From: Thauera propionica
Lineage (GTDB): Bacteria; Pseudomonadota; Gammaproteobacteria; Burkholderiales; Rhodocyclaceae
Length of the DNA stretch: 64,000 bases
Direction of reading: 5' to 3'
NCBI RefSeq assembly: GCF_002245655.1
Contig: NZ_NOIH01000002.1
Span: 145,174-209,173, forward strand
Below, piece by piece: positions 29,450-37,627 of this stretch. Each line of letters starts with the position of its first letter. Position 1 is the first letter of the stretch. Under the pieces are notes generated by a model. The model was not told the origin of the DNA. It made no database searches and worked only from the letters and a program-made list of their open reading frames with translations. The position numbers and the translations under genes were made by a program.

Positions 29450-30325
29450 CTATGGACGCACCAGGACTCCCGACAGCCGCCCGGCCTCCTCGCCAAAGCA
29501 CGCCACCAGCCAGTCCGCCGTTGCAGCCACTCGAGGCAAGGGGCGCGCATCCGGATGGATCAGCATCCAGAGTTCCCGGCTCAGAACCGGGTGCGGTCCG
29601 GACAGGCGGGCCAGGCGCGGGTCCGGGTCGGCGAGAAAACAGGGCAGCAGGCCCTGCCCGACGCCGTCCGCCACGGCCCTGGCCAGCCCGCGCACGCTGT
29701 TGGCACGCAGCCGGATACGGCCACTGCCGAGCATGGCCTTCAGGCGCCGCATCTCCGGCGTATGTGCCAGATCCTCGTTGTATGCCACCCAGTCGCCGGC
29801 ACTGACCTGCAGGTCTCCGCGCGCCGCCCCATAGAGCGCGAAACCCACGTCCGCCAGCTTGCGGATCAGGAGGTCACCACTCGCAGGGCGCGCCAGGCGG
29901 ATGGCGATGTCGGCCTCGCGGCGGGCGACATTGAGGTTGTCGTTGCTGGCGACGAGATCCACGCAGAGTTCCGGGTGGCGGGTGTAGAGGCCGGGCAGGC
30001 GCGGCACCAGCCAGTCGCCAATGAAGGCGCCGACCGCGGTGATCCGCACCACGCCGCCGACCGCAGCGGCGCCGGCCTCGGCCAGGCGGCTGATCCCGGC
30101 CACGTCTTCCTCGATGCGCCCCACCCGCTCCAGCACCCGGCCACCGACCGCCGTGGGCCGCCACAGGCCGTCGTTGCGCTCGAACAGCGGCGTGCCCAGA
30201 TCCTGCTCGAGTGTGCGCAGGCGGCGGGCGACGGTGGTCTGGTCCACGCCAAGCTGACGCGCAGCCGCGGCCAGCGTGCCCTCCCTGCCAAGCGTGACGA
30301 GAAAACGCAGATCGTCCCAGTTCAT
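29450..30325 (-). CDS. LysR-family transcriptional regulator
   Basis: 291 residues from an ATG at 30325 (MNWDDLRFLVTLGREGTL). The winged HTH occupies residues 1-60 with AAAARQLGVDQTTVARRLRTLEQ. The effector-binding part follows with VRITAVGAFIGDWLVPRLP. It is divergent from the isochorismatase gene at 30439, and a 14-bp palindrome lies between them, so it likely controls that gene. The co-inducer is unknown. It is convergent with the ABC transporter genes. Confidence 0.9.
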   Translation of the reverse strand: MNWDDLRFLVTLGREGTLAAAARQLGVDQTTVARRLRTLEQDLGTPLFERNDGLWRPTAVGGRVLERVGRIEEDVAGISRLAEAGAAAVGGVVRITAVGAFIGDWLVPRLPGLYTRHPELCVDLVASNDNLNVARREADIAIRLARPASGDLLIRKLADVGFALYGAARGDLQVSAGDWVAYNEDLAHTPEMRRLKAMLGSGRIRLRANSVRGLARAVADGVGQGLLPCFLADPDPRLARLSGPHPVLSRELWMLIHPDARPLPRVAATADWLVACFGEEAGRLSGVLVRP

Positions 30326-30336
30326 GTGCGCAGCGC

Positions 30337-30350
30337 CTGCAAATTTGCAG
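30337..30350. promoter_or_regulatory. Perfect 14-bp palindrome, probable LysR operator
   Basis: CTGCAAATTTGCAG lies 11 bp upstream of the LysR start. Measured on the plus strand its centre is about 63 bp before the start site predicted from the promoter at 30373-30400, the usual place for a LysR recognition site. Confidence 0.5.
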
Positions 30351-30372
30351 CAGCATAGCGCATCGCCGCACA

Positions 30373-30400
30373 TTTACGCTGGCACACGGCGGGATGTAGT
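30373..30400 (+). promoter_or_regulatory. Candidate promoter of the isochorismatase gene
   Basis: TTTACG (30373-30378) and TGTAGT (30395-30400) with a 16-bp spacer, each 4 of 6 to consensus. A weak promoter fits with activation by the divergent LysR protein. Confidence 0.4.
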
Positions 30401-30438
30401 CTCATGGCACGTTCCATGACCTCGCGAGGATCCTGCCC

Positions 30439-31041
30439 ATGAGCACCGCATCGCCCACCCTGCGCCACTTGTCCGGCCTGCCTGTCGCACCGGCCCGCCT
30501 GTCCGAGTCCGCCCTGATCATCGTCGACGCCCAGAACACCTACCGCAGTGGCGTCATGCAACTCACCGATGTGGAGCCGGCACTCGATGAATGCGCACGG
30601 CTGCTCGCCCGCGCCCGCGCGCTGAGGGTGCCGGTGGTGCACATCCAGCACGATGCCGGCCCCGGGTCGCCCTACGACCCAAAGGCCGAATGCGGCGCGA
30701 TCGCCGACAAGGTGGCACCGGTCGTCGGCGAGCCGGTGGTGGTCAAGCATTATCCGAACTCCTTCGTCGGCACCGAACTCGACGGACATCTCAAGGCGGC
30801 GGGGGTGAAGAACCTCGTCATCGTGGGCTTCATGACCCACATGTGCATCAACTCCACCGCGCGCGGCGCCTTCAACCTCGGCTACGCGGTGACCGTCCCG
30901 GCCGCCGCTACGGCCACGCGCGCGCTGCCCGCGCCCGACGGCAGCGTCATCGAAGCGGCGACCCTGCAGTCCGCGGCACTGGCTGCACTCGCCGACCTGT
31001 TCGCGGTCGTGGTGGCCAACGGCGCAGCCATTCCGGACTGA
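30439..31041 (+). CDS. Isochorismatase-family cysteine hydrolase
   Basis: 200 residues, ATG at 30439 with CGAGGA upstream. The Asp-Lys-Cys triad is visible: Asp30 in ALIIVDAQNTY, Lys103 in VVVKHYPNSF and Cys136 in GFMTHMCINSTARGAF. The family hydrolyses amides or vinyl ethers (nicotinamidase, N-carbamoylsarcosine amidase, isochorismatase); the substrate here cannot be named. Its regulator is probably the divergent LysR gene. Confidence 0.88.
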   Translation: MSTASPTLRHLSGLPVAPARLSESALIIVDAQNTYRSGVMQLTDVEPALDECARLLARARALRVPVVHIQHDAGPGSPYDPKAECGAIADKVAPVVGEPVVVKHYPNSFVGTELDGHLKAAGVKNLVIVGFMTHMCINSTARGAFNLGYAVTVPAAATATRALPAPDGSVIEAATLQSAALAALADLFAVVVANGAAIPD

Positions 31042-31149
31042 GCCGCGGCGGGTGAGACCGTAGACGGCCCACGGCCCCCGACAGCGGATGCGCTGAAGGG
31101 GGCCGTGACGGTTCACGAGGCCGGCGAACCGGCCGGCGTCAAGACTCGG

Positions 31150-32460
31150 TCAGCCGCGCGAGCGACGGTCGCCGTGGCTACGCTCGCTGCGCGACGGATG
31201 ACCATCGCGATTGAAACCGCCACTGCTGCGACGCGCCTCTCCACCCGGACGCCCGTAGCCACCGCCGCTACCAAAGCGACGACCGCCGTTGCCGGCCGGA
31301 CGCGGACCAGCCGGCTTGCGCGGCGAGGGCTCCATACCCGGGATGGTGTGCACTTCCAGACGACCGCCGGTGAAGCGTTCGATGGCGCGGATCAGGCCGG
31401 TTTCGCGCGGGCCGGACAGTGTGATCGCAACGCCGTCGCGACCGGCACGACCGGTGCGGCCGATGCGGTGCACGTAGTCCTCGGCCTGGCGCGGCGGGTC
31501 GAAGTTGATGACGTGGCTGATGCCGGCGACGTCGATGCCGCGCGCGGCAACATCGGTCGCCACCAGCACGCCGATGCGGCCCTGGCGCAGGCGGTCGAGC
31601 GTGCGGTTGCGCTGGGTCTGGTGCATGTCGCCGTGCAGCGCGGCCGCGGCAATGCCCTTCTCCTGCAGCGACAGCGACAGTTCGTCGGCGCTGCGCTTGG
31701 TGGCGGTGAACACCACCGCCTGGTTCATCCCTTCCTCGCCGAGCAGGGCGTGCAGAAGGCGGCTCTTGTGGCCGAGGTCGTCGGCGAACATCAGGCGCTG
31801 CTCGATCTGGCCACGGTCTTCCTGGGCGACTTCGATCTCGATGCGCTGCGGGTCGCGTGTCATGCGGGTAGCCATGCTGCCCACCACGCCGTCGAGCGTG
31901 GCCGAGAACAGCAGGGTCTGGCGCTTGGCCGGGGTGGCGGCGACGATTGCGTCGATGTCTTCGGCGAAGCCCATGTCGAGCATGCGGTCGGCTTCGTCGA
32001 GGATCAGCACTTCGACGTCGGACAGCTTGACCTTGCGGCGGGTCAGGTGGTCGAGCAGGCGGCCCGGCGTGGCGACGACGACGTCGCACTGGCGCTGCAA
32101 TTGCTTGATCTGGGCGAACATCGGCGCACCGCCGACGAGGCAGGCGGTATTGAGCCAGCGCAGGGCCTTGCCGTAGGTCTGCACGGCCTTCTCGACCTGC
32201 AGCGCGAGTTCGCGGGTCGGCGTCAGCACCAGCACGCGCGGGCCGCTGCCCTGGGCGGGACGGCGATCGATGATCTTGTGCAGCGCGGGCAGCGTGAAGG
32301 CGGCCGTCTTGCCGCTGCCGGTGTGGCTGGACACCAGCAGGTCGCGACCGGCGATGGCGGCGGGAATGGCCTGCATCTGCACCGGAGTCGGCGTGGTGTA
32401 GCCGGTCTGTTCAACGGCCTTGAGGAGTTCTGCGGCGAGGCCGAGGCTCTGGAAAGTCAT
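31150..32460 (-). CDS. rhlE: DEAD-box RNA helicase, RhlE-like
   Basis: 436 residues. The Q motif is FQSLGL...GYTTPTPVQMQAIP; motif I SHTGSGKTAAF; Ia PTRELALQ; II DEADRMLDMGF; III FSATL; V ATDVAARGIDV; VI HRIGRTGRAGRDG. The last ~70 residues are Gly/Arg/Ser-rich, a typical RNA-binding tail. RhlE-type helicases remodel rRNA and mRNA, often at low temperature. A promoter at 32829-32857 would give a 5' leader of about 360 nt. Confidence 0.9.
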   Translation of the reverse strand: MTFQSLGLAAELLKAVEQTGYTTPTPVQMQAIPAAIAGRDLLVSSHTGSGKTAAFTLPALHKIIDRRPAQGSGPRVLVLTPTRELALQVEKAVQTYGKALRWLNTACLVGGAPMFAQIKQLQRQCDVVVATPGRLLDHLTRRKVKLSDVEVLILDEADRMLDMGFAEDIDAIVAATPAKRQTLLFSATLDGVVGSMATRMTRDPQRIEIEVAQEDRGQIEQRLMFADDLGHKSRLLHALLGEEGMNQAVVFTATKRSADELSLSLQEKGIAAAALHGDMHQTQRNRTLDRLRQGRIGVLVATDVAARGIDVAGISHVINFDPPRQAEDYVHRIGRTGRAGRDGVAITLSGPRETGLIRAIERFTGGRLEVHTIPGMEPSPRKPAGPRPAGNGGRRFGSGGGYGRPGGEARRSSGGFNRDGHPSRSERSHGDRRSRG

Positions 32461-32822
32461 GTGATTCTTCCTGTGTCTTGCGCGCCGGCCTCGATCGATA
32501 CGAGGGCCGGACGGGTTCGGGCCCTGGAATGGGCCTCAATGGCATCGCGCCGCACCGTACCGGATCATCCGGAACGGAAGCGGGATCGCAAGGGCGACAA
32601 ACGCGCGATGGGCGTGGCTGGTCTCATCGGCTTCATCGAAGCCGGGTAGACCGCGCATCGGCACCAACCGGTTGTCACGATGCCAGACGATCGGAAGAAC
32701 GAATGGGGTTCGGCGGGAGGTCGGGGGCGATGGGGCTGTGGTTACAGTCCCTCGGGCCGGGTTGGCGGGCATCCTTGTCCGCGCCAAAAACCGCTATGGC
32801 CCTGCTGCTGCATTGCACAACG
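32461..32822 (-). promoter_or_regulatory. Long 5' leader upstream of the rhlE-type helicase
   Basis: About 360 bases without a convincing gene between the helicase ATG and its candidate promoter. It holds an imperfect GC-rich hairpin at 32485-32510 (CCGGCCTCG with CGAGGGCCGG). Short reading frames here have no recognisable domain. A regulatory leader or a small RNA is possible. Confidence 0.35.
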
Positions 32823-32828
32823 GCGTGA

Positions 32829-32857
32829 AGTATATCGGCTTTCGCTGCCGCTGTCGC
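32829..32857 (-). promoter_or_regulatory. Candidate sigma-70 promoter for rhlE
   Basis: On the minus strand GCGACA (32857-32852), a 17-bp spacer and TATACT (32834-32829). It lies just past the HU terminator. Confidence 0.5.
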
Positions 32858-32883
32858 CGGATTTTTGCGAAAAGTGCTTGACC

Positions 32884-32925
32884 GGAAAGAAAAAGCGGGC
32901 CGGCACACACGGCGCCGACCCGCCC
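32884..32925 (-). terminator. Intrinsic terminator of the HU gene
   Basis: On the minus strand arms GCGGGTCGGC and GCCGGCCCGC (one G-U pair) with a nine-base loop are followed by TTTTTCTTT. It is about 27 bases after the HU stop. Confidence 0.85.
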
Positions 32926-32950
32926 TGGAAGGGGTGTTGCCCCGTCCGAA

Positions 32951-33226
32951 TTACTTGTTGACCGCGGCCTTCAGCGTAGCGCCAGCGGTGAACTTGGGCA
33001 CGCTCGACGCGGCGATCTCAATGGTGGCGCCGGTCTGCGGGTTGCGGCCGGTGCGGGCAGCGCGCTTCGAGACTTCGAACGAGCCGAAGCCGGTGAACGC
33101 AACCTTCTCGCCCTTGCCGAGCTGCTCGGCGATGATGTCGAGCACGGCGGACAGCGCGCGATCAGCCTGGGCGCGGGAAACGTCCATACGGTCAGCCAGG
33201 GCTTCGACGAATTCACCTTTGTTCAT
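32951..33226 (-). CDS. hupB: HU-family DNA-binding protein
   Basis: 91 residues, the standard HU length. It begins MNKGEFVEALADRMDVS and has GEKVAFTGFGSFEVSKRAARTGRNPQTG, the beta-arm with the conserved RNPQTG tip. HU bends DNA and shapes the nucleoid. A single-gene unit with its own terminator; TAGAAT at 33283-33288 is the likely -10. Whether it is HU-alpha or HU-beta is not certain. Confidence 0.93.
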   Translation of the reverse strand: MNKGEFVEALADRMDVSRAQADRALSAVLDIIAEQLGKGEKVAFTGFGSFEVSKRAARTGRNPQTGATIEIAASSVPKFTAGATLKAAVNK

Positions 33227-33282
33227 GCTTTTCCTCGATTGGTGTGAGTGGAGTTTTCTGGGAAGTCCGATCTACGCGGCGG

Positions 33283-33288
33283 ATTCTA
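33283..33288 (-). promoter_or_regulatory. Candidate -10 element TAGAAT for the HU gene
   Basis: TAGAAT followed by CCGCC on the minus strand, about 57 bp before the HU ATG; no clear -35. Confidence 0.4.
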
Positions 33289-33457
33289 GCACCGTCGCGG
33301 CTTGTGGGGCATTTCGTAACACGCTGGCGTGACATGTGGCATAAAGTGCTGCCGATGGGCGGCCTCGGCCGCACGATGAAAGGCCGCGCGGGCTGCATGT
33401 GCGACCGACTTCCGCGCTATCCTTGCGCCACGAAGGAACCCGTGCCCGAGGGCCGCA

Positions 33458-34618
33458 ATGCAGCAGCAACCATCCGGCGACGACGAAGGCGTTGTCCGCA
33501 TCACCGCACACCGCCGCGCCAACCGCATCGTCAGGACGACGGTGGCCATACCCGGCTCGGCAGCCCAGAGTCGTCGGCTCGTCGGACTCGATCCGGCTGC
33601 GGCGGTCGACACGCTCGCCACCCTCGCCACGCACAGCCCGCGTGCGCATGCGCTGGCGCTCGGCCAGGCCTGTGCCGCCGCCCAGGGCAATGCCGCGCAC
33701 GATCACGCCAAGCTCGTCGCCATCGAACGCGAACTGGCTGCCGAGGCGGCCGACACGCATCTGCGGCGGCTCTTGATCGAATGGCCGCAGGCGCTGGGAC
33801 ATGACGCGCGCCATACCCGCTACAACGAATTCCACCGTCGCCTGACGACGAAGACCGACCCGGCCTCGTGCTTCGAGCTCGGCGGCGACGTACTCGACCT
33901 GGTGGCGCGCGAGATGCTCGCCGGCTTCTTCAACCGCATACGCATGCCGCACAACCTCGCCGAATTCATCGAGCGGGCGGACACCGGCAGCATCCTTGGT
34001 GCGGTGTTGCGCGACATGATCGAGCTCGGCCCATCGCAACCGAGCGCCGGACGTGGCGTCGCCATCCTCGGCACACAGACGGCTGCCGCCTGGGTGGCAA
34101 CGATCGGGACCTGGCCGTCGGACGAATTCGTCGCGCATCCGACCTTCGCCGGCGAGCCGGCGGAAACGGGCCCGCTGGCGCGGCACGCGGCCTCGCCGCT
34201 GGTACGACTGCTGCTTGACCGCGGCCACCGGCTGTCGGCTCGCCTGTTCTCGAAGATCATCGACCTGGCCGACTGCGCCAGCCGCATGCGCTATCCGCTG
34301 ACCGACGACGTCCCCCCATTGCTCGATGCCTCGGCGGGTCCCGGCGTCGGCATGGCCCGCGTCAGCACGGCGCGTGGCGTGCTGCTGTGCTGGGTCAGGA
34401 TGGAAGGGGGATGCATCGCCGACTGCCGCATCGTGCCGGCCGCAGCATGGAACTTTCATCCCGAGGGGGCATTCTGCCGCGAGGCCTGCAGCAGCATTGA
34501 CGAAACCCCGGAGGCCGCACTGCGCCGCCTGTCGCTGCTGGCGCTGGCACTGGACCCCTCGGTGCCCTATCGCATCGAACTGGTCGAGGAGGCGGGCAAG
34601 AGCCGCAAGCGCGCCTGA
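33458..34618 (+). CDS. hupK: HupK/HoxV-like hydrogenase maturation protein
   Basis: 386 residues. The protein resembles a NiFe-hydrogenase large subunit without its metal ligands. The region aligning with the first CxxC ligand motif reads ATHSPRAHALALGQA (residues ~57-71), with no CxxC. The C-terminal ligand motif DPCxxCxxH is replaced by LDPSVPYRIELVEE. In between are the helical pieces RRLLIEWPQALGHD and AREMLAGFFNRIRMP seen in HupK. HupK/HoxV is thought to be a scaffold in Fe(CN)2CO assembly of aerobic uptake hydrogenases. It lies about 7.5 kb from hypE, with unrelated genes between, and fits the hyp cluster functionally. Confidence 0.8.
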   Translation: MQQQPSGDDEGVVRITAHRRANRIVRTTVAIPGSAAQSRRLVGLDPAAAVDTLATLATHSPRAHALALGQACAAAQGNAAHDHAKLVAIERELAAEAADTHLRRLLIEWPQALGHDARHTRYNEFHRRLTTKTDPASCFELGGDVLDLVAREMLAGFFNRIRMPHNLAEFIERADTGSILGAVLRDMIELGPSQPSAGRGVAILGTQTAAAWVATIGTWPSDEFVAHPTFAGEPAETGPLARHAASPLVRLLLDRGHRLSARLFSKIIDLADCASRMRYPLTDDVPPLLDASAGPGVGMARVSTARGVLLCWVRMEGGCIADCRIVPAAAWNFHPEGAFCREACSSIDETPEAALRRLSLLALALDPSVPYRIELVEEAGKSRKRA

Positions 34619-34642
34619 ACGCAGCGCCGGCGACACGGAGAC

Positions 34643-35140
34643 TCAGGCGGCGACGCGGCGATAGGCGCCACCGAAGTACAGCAGGGGCAGACGTTCCTCG
34701 CGACCGAAATCGACCACTTCGCTGATGAATACGATGTGGTCGCCGCCGTCATGACGCACGGTGTTGCGGCACACGAAACGGGCGCAGCAGCCCTTGAGCA
34801 GCGGCACGCCGCCCTGTCCGGCGTCGATCTCCAGCCCGGCGAACTTCTCGCCGTTGCGGCTGGCAAAACGTTGCGACAGGTCCATCTGGTCTTCGGCCAG
34901 CACATTGATCGCGTAGTATTCGCAGCCCTCGAACAGCGGCCGGCTCGGCAGGTCATTGGCCAGGCTCCACACGATCAGCGGCGGCTCGAGCGAAACCGAG
35001 TTGAACGAATTCACCGTCAGGCCGATCGGTTCGCCGGCCGGCGTGCGCGTGGTCACCACCGTGATGCCGGTCGCGAACATGCCGAGGGCGTTGCGGAAAC
35101 GGCGGGAAAAGTCCTCGCCGGGGAGCGTCTGCTGGGTCAT
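34643..35140 (-). CDS. Flavin reductase family protein (HpaC-like)
   Basis: 165 residues from an ATG at 35140 (MTQQTLPGEDFSRRFRNAL). Family signs are MFATGITVVTTRTPAGEPIGLTVNSFNSVSLEPPL and the later GDHIVFISEVV. Such proteins use NAD(P)H to reduce FMN/FAD for a partner monooxygenase or act as FMN-binding split-barrel proteins. No monooxygenase is adjacent, so the partner is unknown. The gene is divergent from mutY. Confidence 0.87.
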   Translation of the reverse strand: MTQQTLPGEDFSRRFRNALGMFATGITVVTTRTPAGEPIGLTVNSFNSVSLEPPLIVWSLANDLPSRPLFEGCEYYAINVLAEDQMDLSQRFASRNGEKFAGLEIDAGQGGVPLLKGCCARFVCRNTVRHDGGDHIVFISEVVDFGREERLPLLYFGGAYRRVAA

Positions 35141-35160
35141 GGGGGTGTCGTGGCGGTGAG

Positions 35161-35196
35161 ATCCGCGCCTGTAGTAATACGAACGAAGGCGCGGAT
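35161..35196. promoter_or_regulatory. 10-bp inverted repeat between flavin reductase and mutY genes
   Basis: ATCCGCGCCT (35161-35170) and AGGCGCGGAT (35187-35196), perfect arms with a 16-base spacer, 20 bp before the flavin reductase ATG. It could be an operator or a leader hairpin. Confidence 0.35.
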
Positions 35197-35270
35197 TATG
35201 GCCGCCCATGGGACCGACGTCGAGGGTGGGCGCCCTGATTCATCACAAAAAACGCAGGAAAAACCGTGAC

Positions 35271-36338
35271 ATGAGAGATTTCGCCGACCGTCTGATCGCC
35301 TGGCAGCGCCACCATGGCCGCCATGATCTGCCCTGGCAGGGCACGCGCGACCCGTACCGCATCTGGCTGTCCGAGATCATGCTGCAGCAGACCCAGGTCG
35401 ACACGGTCATCCCCTACTACCAGCGCTTCCTCGCACACTTCCCGGATGTCGCCAGCCTCGCCGCCGCGCCGGTGGAGGACGTGATGGCGCTGTGGAGCGG
35501 CCTCGGCTACTACGCGCGCGCCCGCAACCTGCACCGTGCGGCACGCACGATCATCGAGGCGCACGGCGGCGCCTTTCCGCGCAGCGCGGCGGAGATCGCC
35601 GGCTTGCCGGGCATCGGGCGCTCGACCGCCGCCGCCATTGCTGCCTTCGCCTATGGCGAGCGCGCCGCCATCCTCGACGGCAACGTCAAACGCGTGCTGT
35701 GCCGGGTGTTCGGCGTGGACGGTTTCACTGGCGAGAAGGCGGTCGAGAGCCGGCTGTGGGCGCTGGCGGAGTCGCTGCTGCCCGAACGCGAGGTCGGGCG
35801 CTACATTCAGGCCCAGATGGACCTCGGCGCCACCCTGTGTACCCGCGGCAAGCCCGCCTGCGCGCGCTGCCCCTTTTCCGAGGACTGCGTCGCACGCCGG
35901 GAGAACCGCATTGCCGAGCTGCCAACGCCACGCCCGAAGAAGGTCGTGCCGCGCCGCCAGGCGCGCTTTGCGGTCATCACGCGCGAGGACCGGGTGCTGC
36001 TGGAGCGTCGGCCCCCGACCGGGATCTGGGGCGGACTCCTGGCCCTGCCCGAGATTCCGGACGAAGTGGCCGACGTGGGAGCCTGGACTGCCGAGCGTTT
36101 CGGGCTCGCCTGCGCGGCGCCGCAGCTGCTGGCCCCGCTGACGCACGCGTTCACCCATTTCGTGCTCGACATCGAGCCGATCCGACTGCACGCCACAGCA
36201 AATGCGGCACCGCACACGCTGGCCGATGAACCCACGCTGCTGTGGCAGCCGCTTGCCAGCGCAGGCGATGCCGCGCTGCCCACGCCGGTGCGCCGCATCC
36301 TCGACGCCCTGCAAACCCCCGACCTGTTTTCGGACTGA
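35271..36338 (+). CDS. mutY: A/G-specific adenine DNA glycosylase MutY
   Basis: 355 residues from an ATG at 35271 with GCAGGAA upstream; the frame continues to 35208 but has no family match there. Helix-hairpin-helix is GLPGIGRSTAAAIAAF, the catalytic Asp is in AILDGNVKRVLCR, and the [4Fe-4S] loop is CTRGKPACARCPFSEDC (C-x6-C-x2-C-x5-C). The C-terminal NUDIX-like domain (~230-350) recognises 8-oxoG. It removes A opposite 8-oxoG. Confidence 0.96.
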   Translation: MRDFADRLIAWQRHHGRHDLPWQGTRDPYRIWLSEIMLQQTQVDTVIPYYQRFLAHFPDVASLAAAPVEDVMALWSGLGYYARARNLHRAARTIIEAHGGAFPRSAAEIAGLPGIGRSTAAAIAAFAYGERAAILDGNVKRVLCRVFGVDGFTGEKAVESRLWALAESLLPEREVGRYIQAQMDLGATLCTRGKPACARCPFSEDCVARRENRIAELPTPRPKKVVPRRQARFAVITREDRVLLERRPPTGIWGGLLALPEIPDEVADVGAWTAERFGLACAAPQLLAPLTHAFTHFVLDIEPIRLHATANAAPHTLADEPTLLWQPLASAGDAALPTPVRRILDALQTPDLFSD

Positions 36339-36345
36339 AACAGGC

Positions 36346-36957
36346 TCAGGCGAGCTTCGGCAGCAGCCCGTGCTCGCGCAGGAACTGCTGCAGGATCTCC
36401 AGCCGGCTGACCACGTCGTCGAGCTCGAGCAGGCGCTGCTTGGCTTCCAGCGGCACCGGCAGCAATTCGGCGTAGCGCGCACCGACCCAGCCCGCATCGT
36501 CGAAGCGGTGCGGCGGCGGCAGGCGGTCGCCGAGTTCGGCGACGATGGTCTGCAGCAGCGGCAGCAGATCGAGCTGGGCATTGGGCATCGGCTGCGGCGC
36601 GGGCTCGTCGAGCCAGCGCACTTCGCCCACCAGCAGGCCGTCACGTTCGACCTCATGATCAACGATGCGGAAGCGCCGGCCGCCGCGCGTCAGCAGGGTC
36701 AGCAGCCCCGCCTGCTCCATGTCCCACTGCTCGATGTGCGCTTCGGTGCCCACCGGATGCGGCACGGCGGCCTCGCCGACCTCGTCGCCGGCGGCGATCA
36801 GACACACGCCGAACGGCGTGCCCTCCCTCATGCAGCGCGTGACCATGTCCATGTAGCGCGGCTCGAACACGCGCAGCGGCAGCACGCCCTCCGGGAACAG
36901 CACGGTCTTGAGCGGGAACAGCGGCAGGCGCGTCAGCAGGGTGGATGACTCACTCAT
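36346..36957 (-). CDS. Lon N-terminal (substrate-binding) domain protein
   Basis: 203 residues. It has the Lon N-domain signature LPLFPLKTVLFPEGVLPLRVFEPRYMDMV and FGVCLI, but no AAA+ or protease domain. Stand-alone Lon-N proteins are common in proteobacteria; their role is unclear. The ATG shares one base with the ubiX stop (TGATG), so the genes are coupled. Convergent with mutY. Confidence 0.88.
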   Translation of the reverse strand: MSESSTLLTRLPLFPLKTVLFPEGVLPLRVFEPRYMDMVTRCMREGTPFGVCLIAAGDEVGEAAVPHPVGTEAHIEQWDMEQAGLLTLLTRGGRRFRIVDHEVERDGLLVGEVRWLDEPAPQPMPNAQLDLLPLLQTIVAELGDRLPPPHRFDDAGWVGARYAELLPVPLEAKQRLLELDDVVSRLEILQQFLREHGLLPKLA

Positions 36958-37592
36958 CAATCTCGATTCCCAGGTTGCGCGGGGTCCTCGCCCCAGCGCG
37001 CCATCAATGCATGCGTGACGCCGAGTTGGTCGAGGATGCGTGCGACGACAAAGTCCACGAGATCCGCGACCGACTGCGGATGGTGATAGAAGCCCGGGTT
37101 GGGCGGCAGGATGCACACCCCGAGGCGAGCGAGCTTGAGCATGTTCTCGAGATGGATCGCCGAGTACGGTGTCTCGCGCGGCACCAGCACCAGCTTGCGT
37201 CCTTCCTTGATCACGACGTCGGCCGCGCGCTCGATGAGGTTCTGGCTCAAGCCACCGGCGATGGCCGCCAGCGTGGCCATGGTGCACGGGCACACCACCA
37301 TCGCATCCGGCGGATTGGAGCCCGACGCCGGCGGCGCGAACCATTCCTCGCGGCCAAACACGCGCAACTGGCCCGGCACGGCGCCGAAGCGCGCCGACAG
37401 CTCGGCCTCGACCTCGGCCGGGCGCGCCGGCAGGTTCCAGTCCATCTCCTGCCGCGCGACGATCTGCGCCACCTGCGAATACAGCAGCCACACGCGATGT
37501 CCGGCCTGAAGCAGGCATTCGACCAGCCGCACCCCATAGGGCAGGCCGGACGCGCCGGTGAACGCGACGGTAATGGTACGTGGGGCGCTCAT
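36957..37592 (-). CDS. ubiX: Flavin prenyltransferase UbiX
   Basis: 211 residues. Diagnostic segments are TVAFTGASGLPYG, CPCTMATLAAIAGGLSQNLI, LVPRETPYSAIHLENM and LPPNPGFYHHPQSV. UbiX makes prenylated FMN from dimethylallyl phosphate for UbiD-type decarboxylases in ubiquinone synthesis and aromatic acid metabolism. No ubiD is next to it. It is translationally coupled to the Lon-N gene. Confidence 0.95.
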   Translation of the reverse strand: MSAPRTITVAFTGASGLPYGVRLVECLLQAGHRVWLLYSQVAQIVARQEMDWNLPARPAEVEAELSARFGAVPGQLRVFGREEWFAPPASGSNPPDAMVVCPCTMATLAAIAGGLSQNLIERAADVVIKEGRKLVLVPRETPYSAIHLENMLKLARLGVCILPPNPGFYHHPQSVADLVDFVVARILDQLGVTHALMARWGEDPAQPGNRD

Positions 37593-37627
37593 CGGCCTCC
37601 TTCAGCCAGGAATGACAGCGCGCAAAG

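Noticed and set aside
31105..32649. Plus-strand frame opposite the rhlE-type helicase
   Set aside because: The helicase has all motifs on the other strand; this frame has no domain.
32478..32828. Plus-strand frame of 116 codons in the rhlE leader region
   Set aside because: No ribosome site or domain is visible; several frames overlap here.
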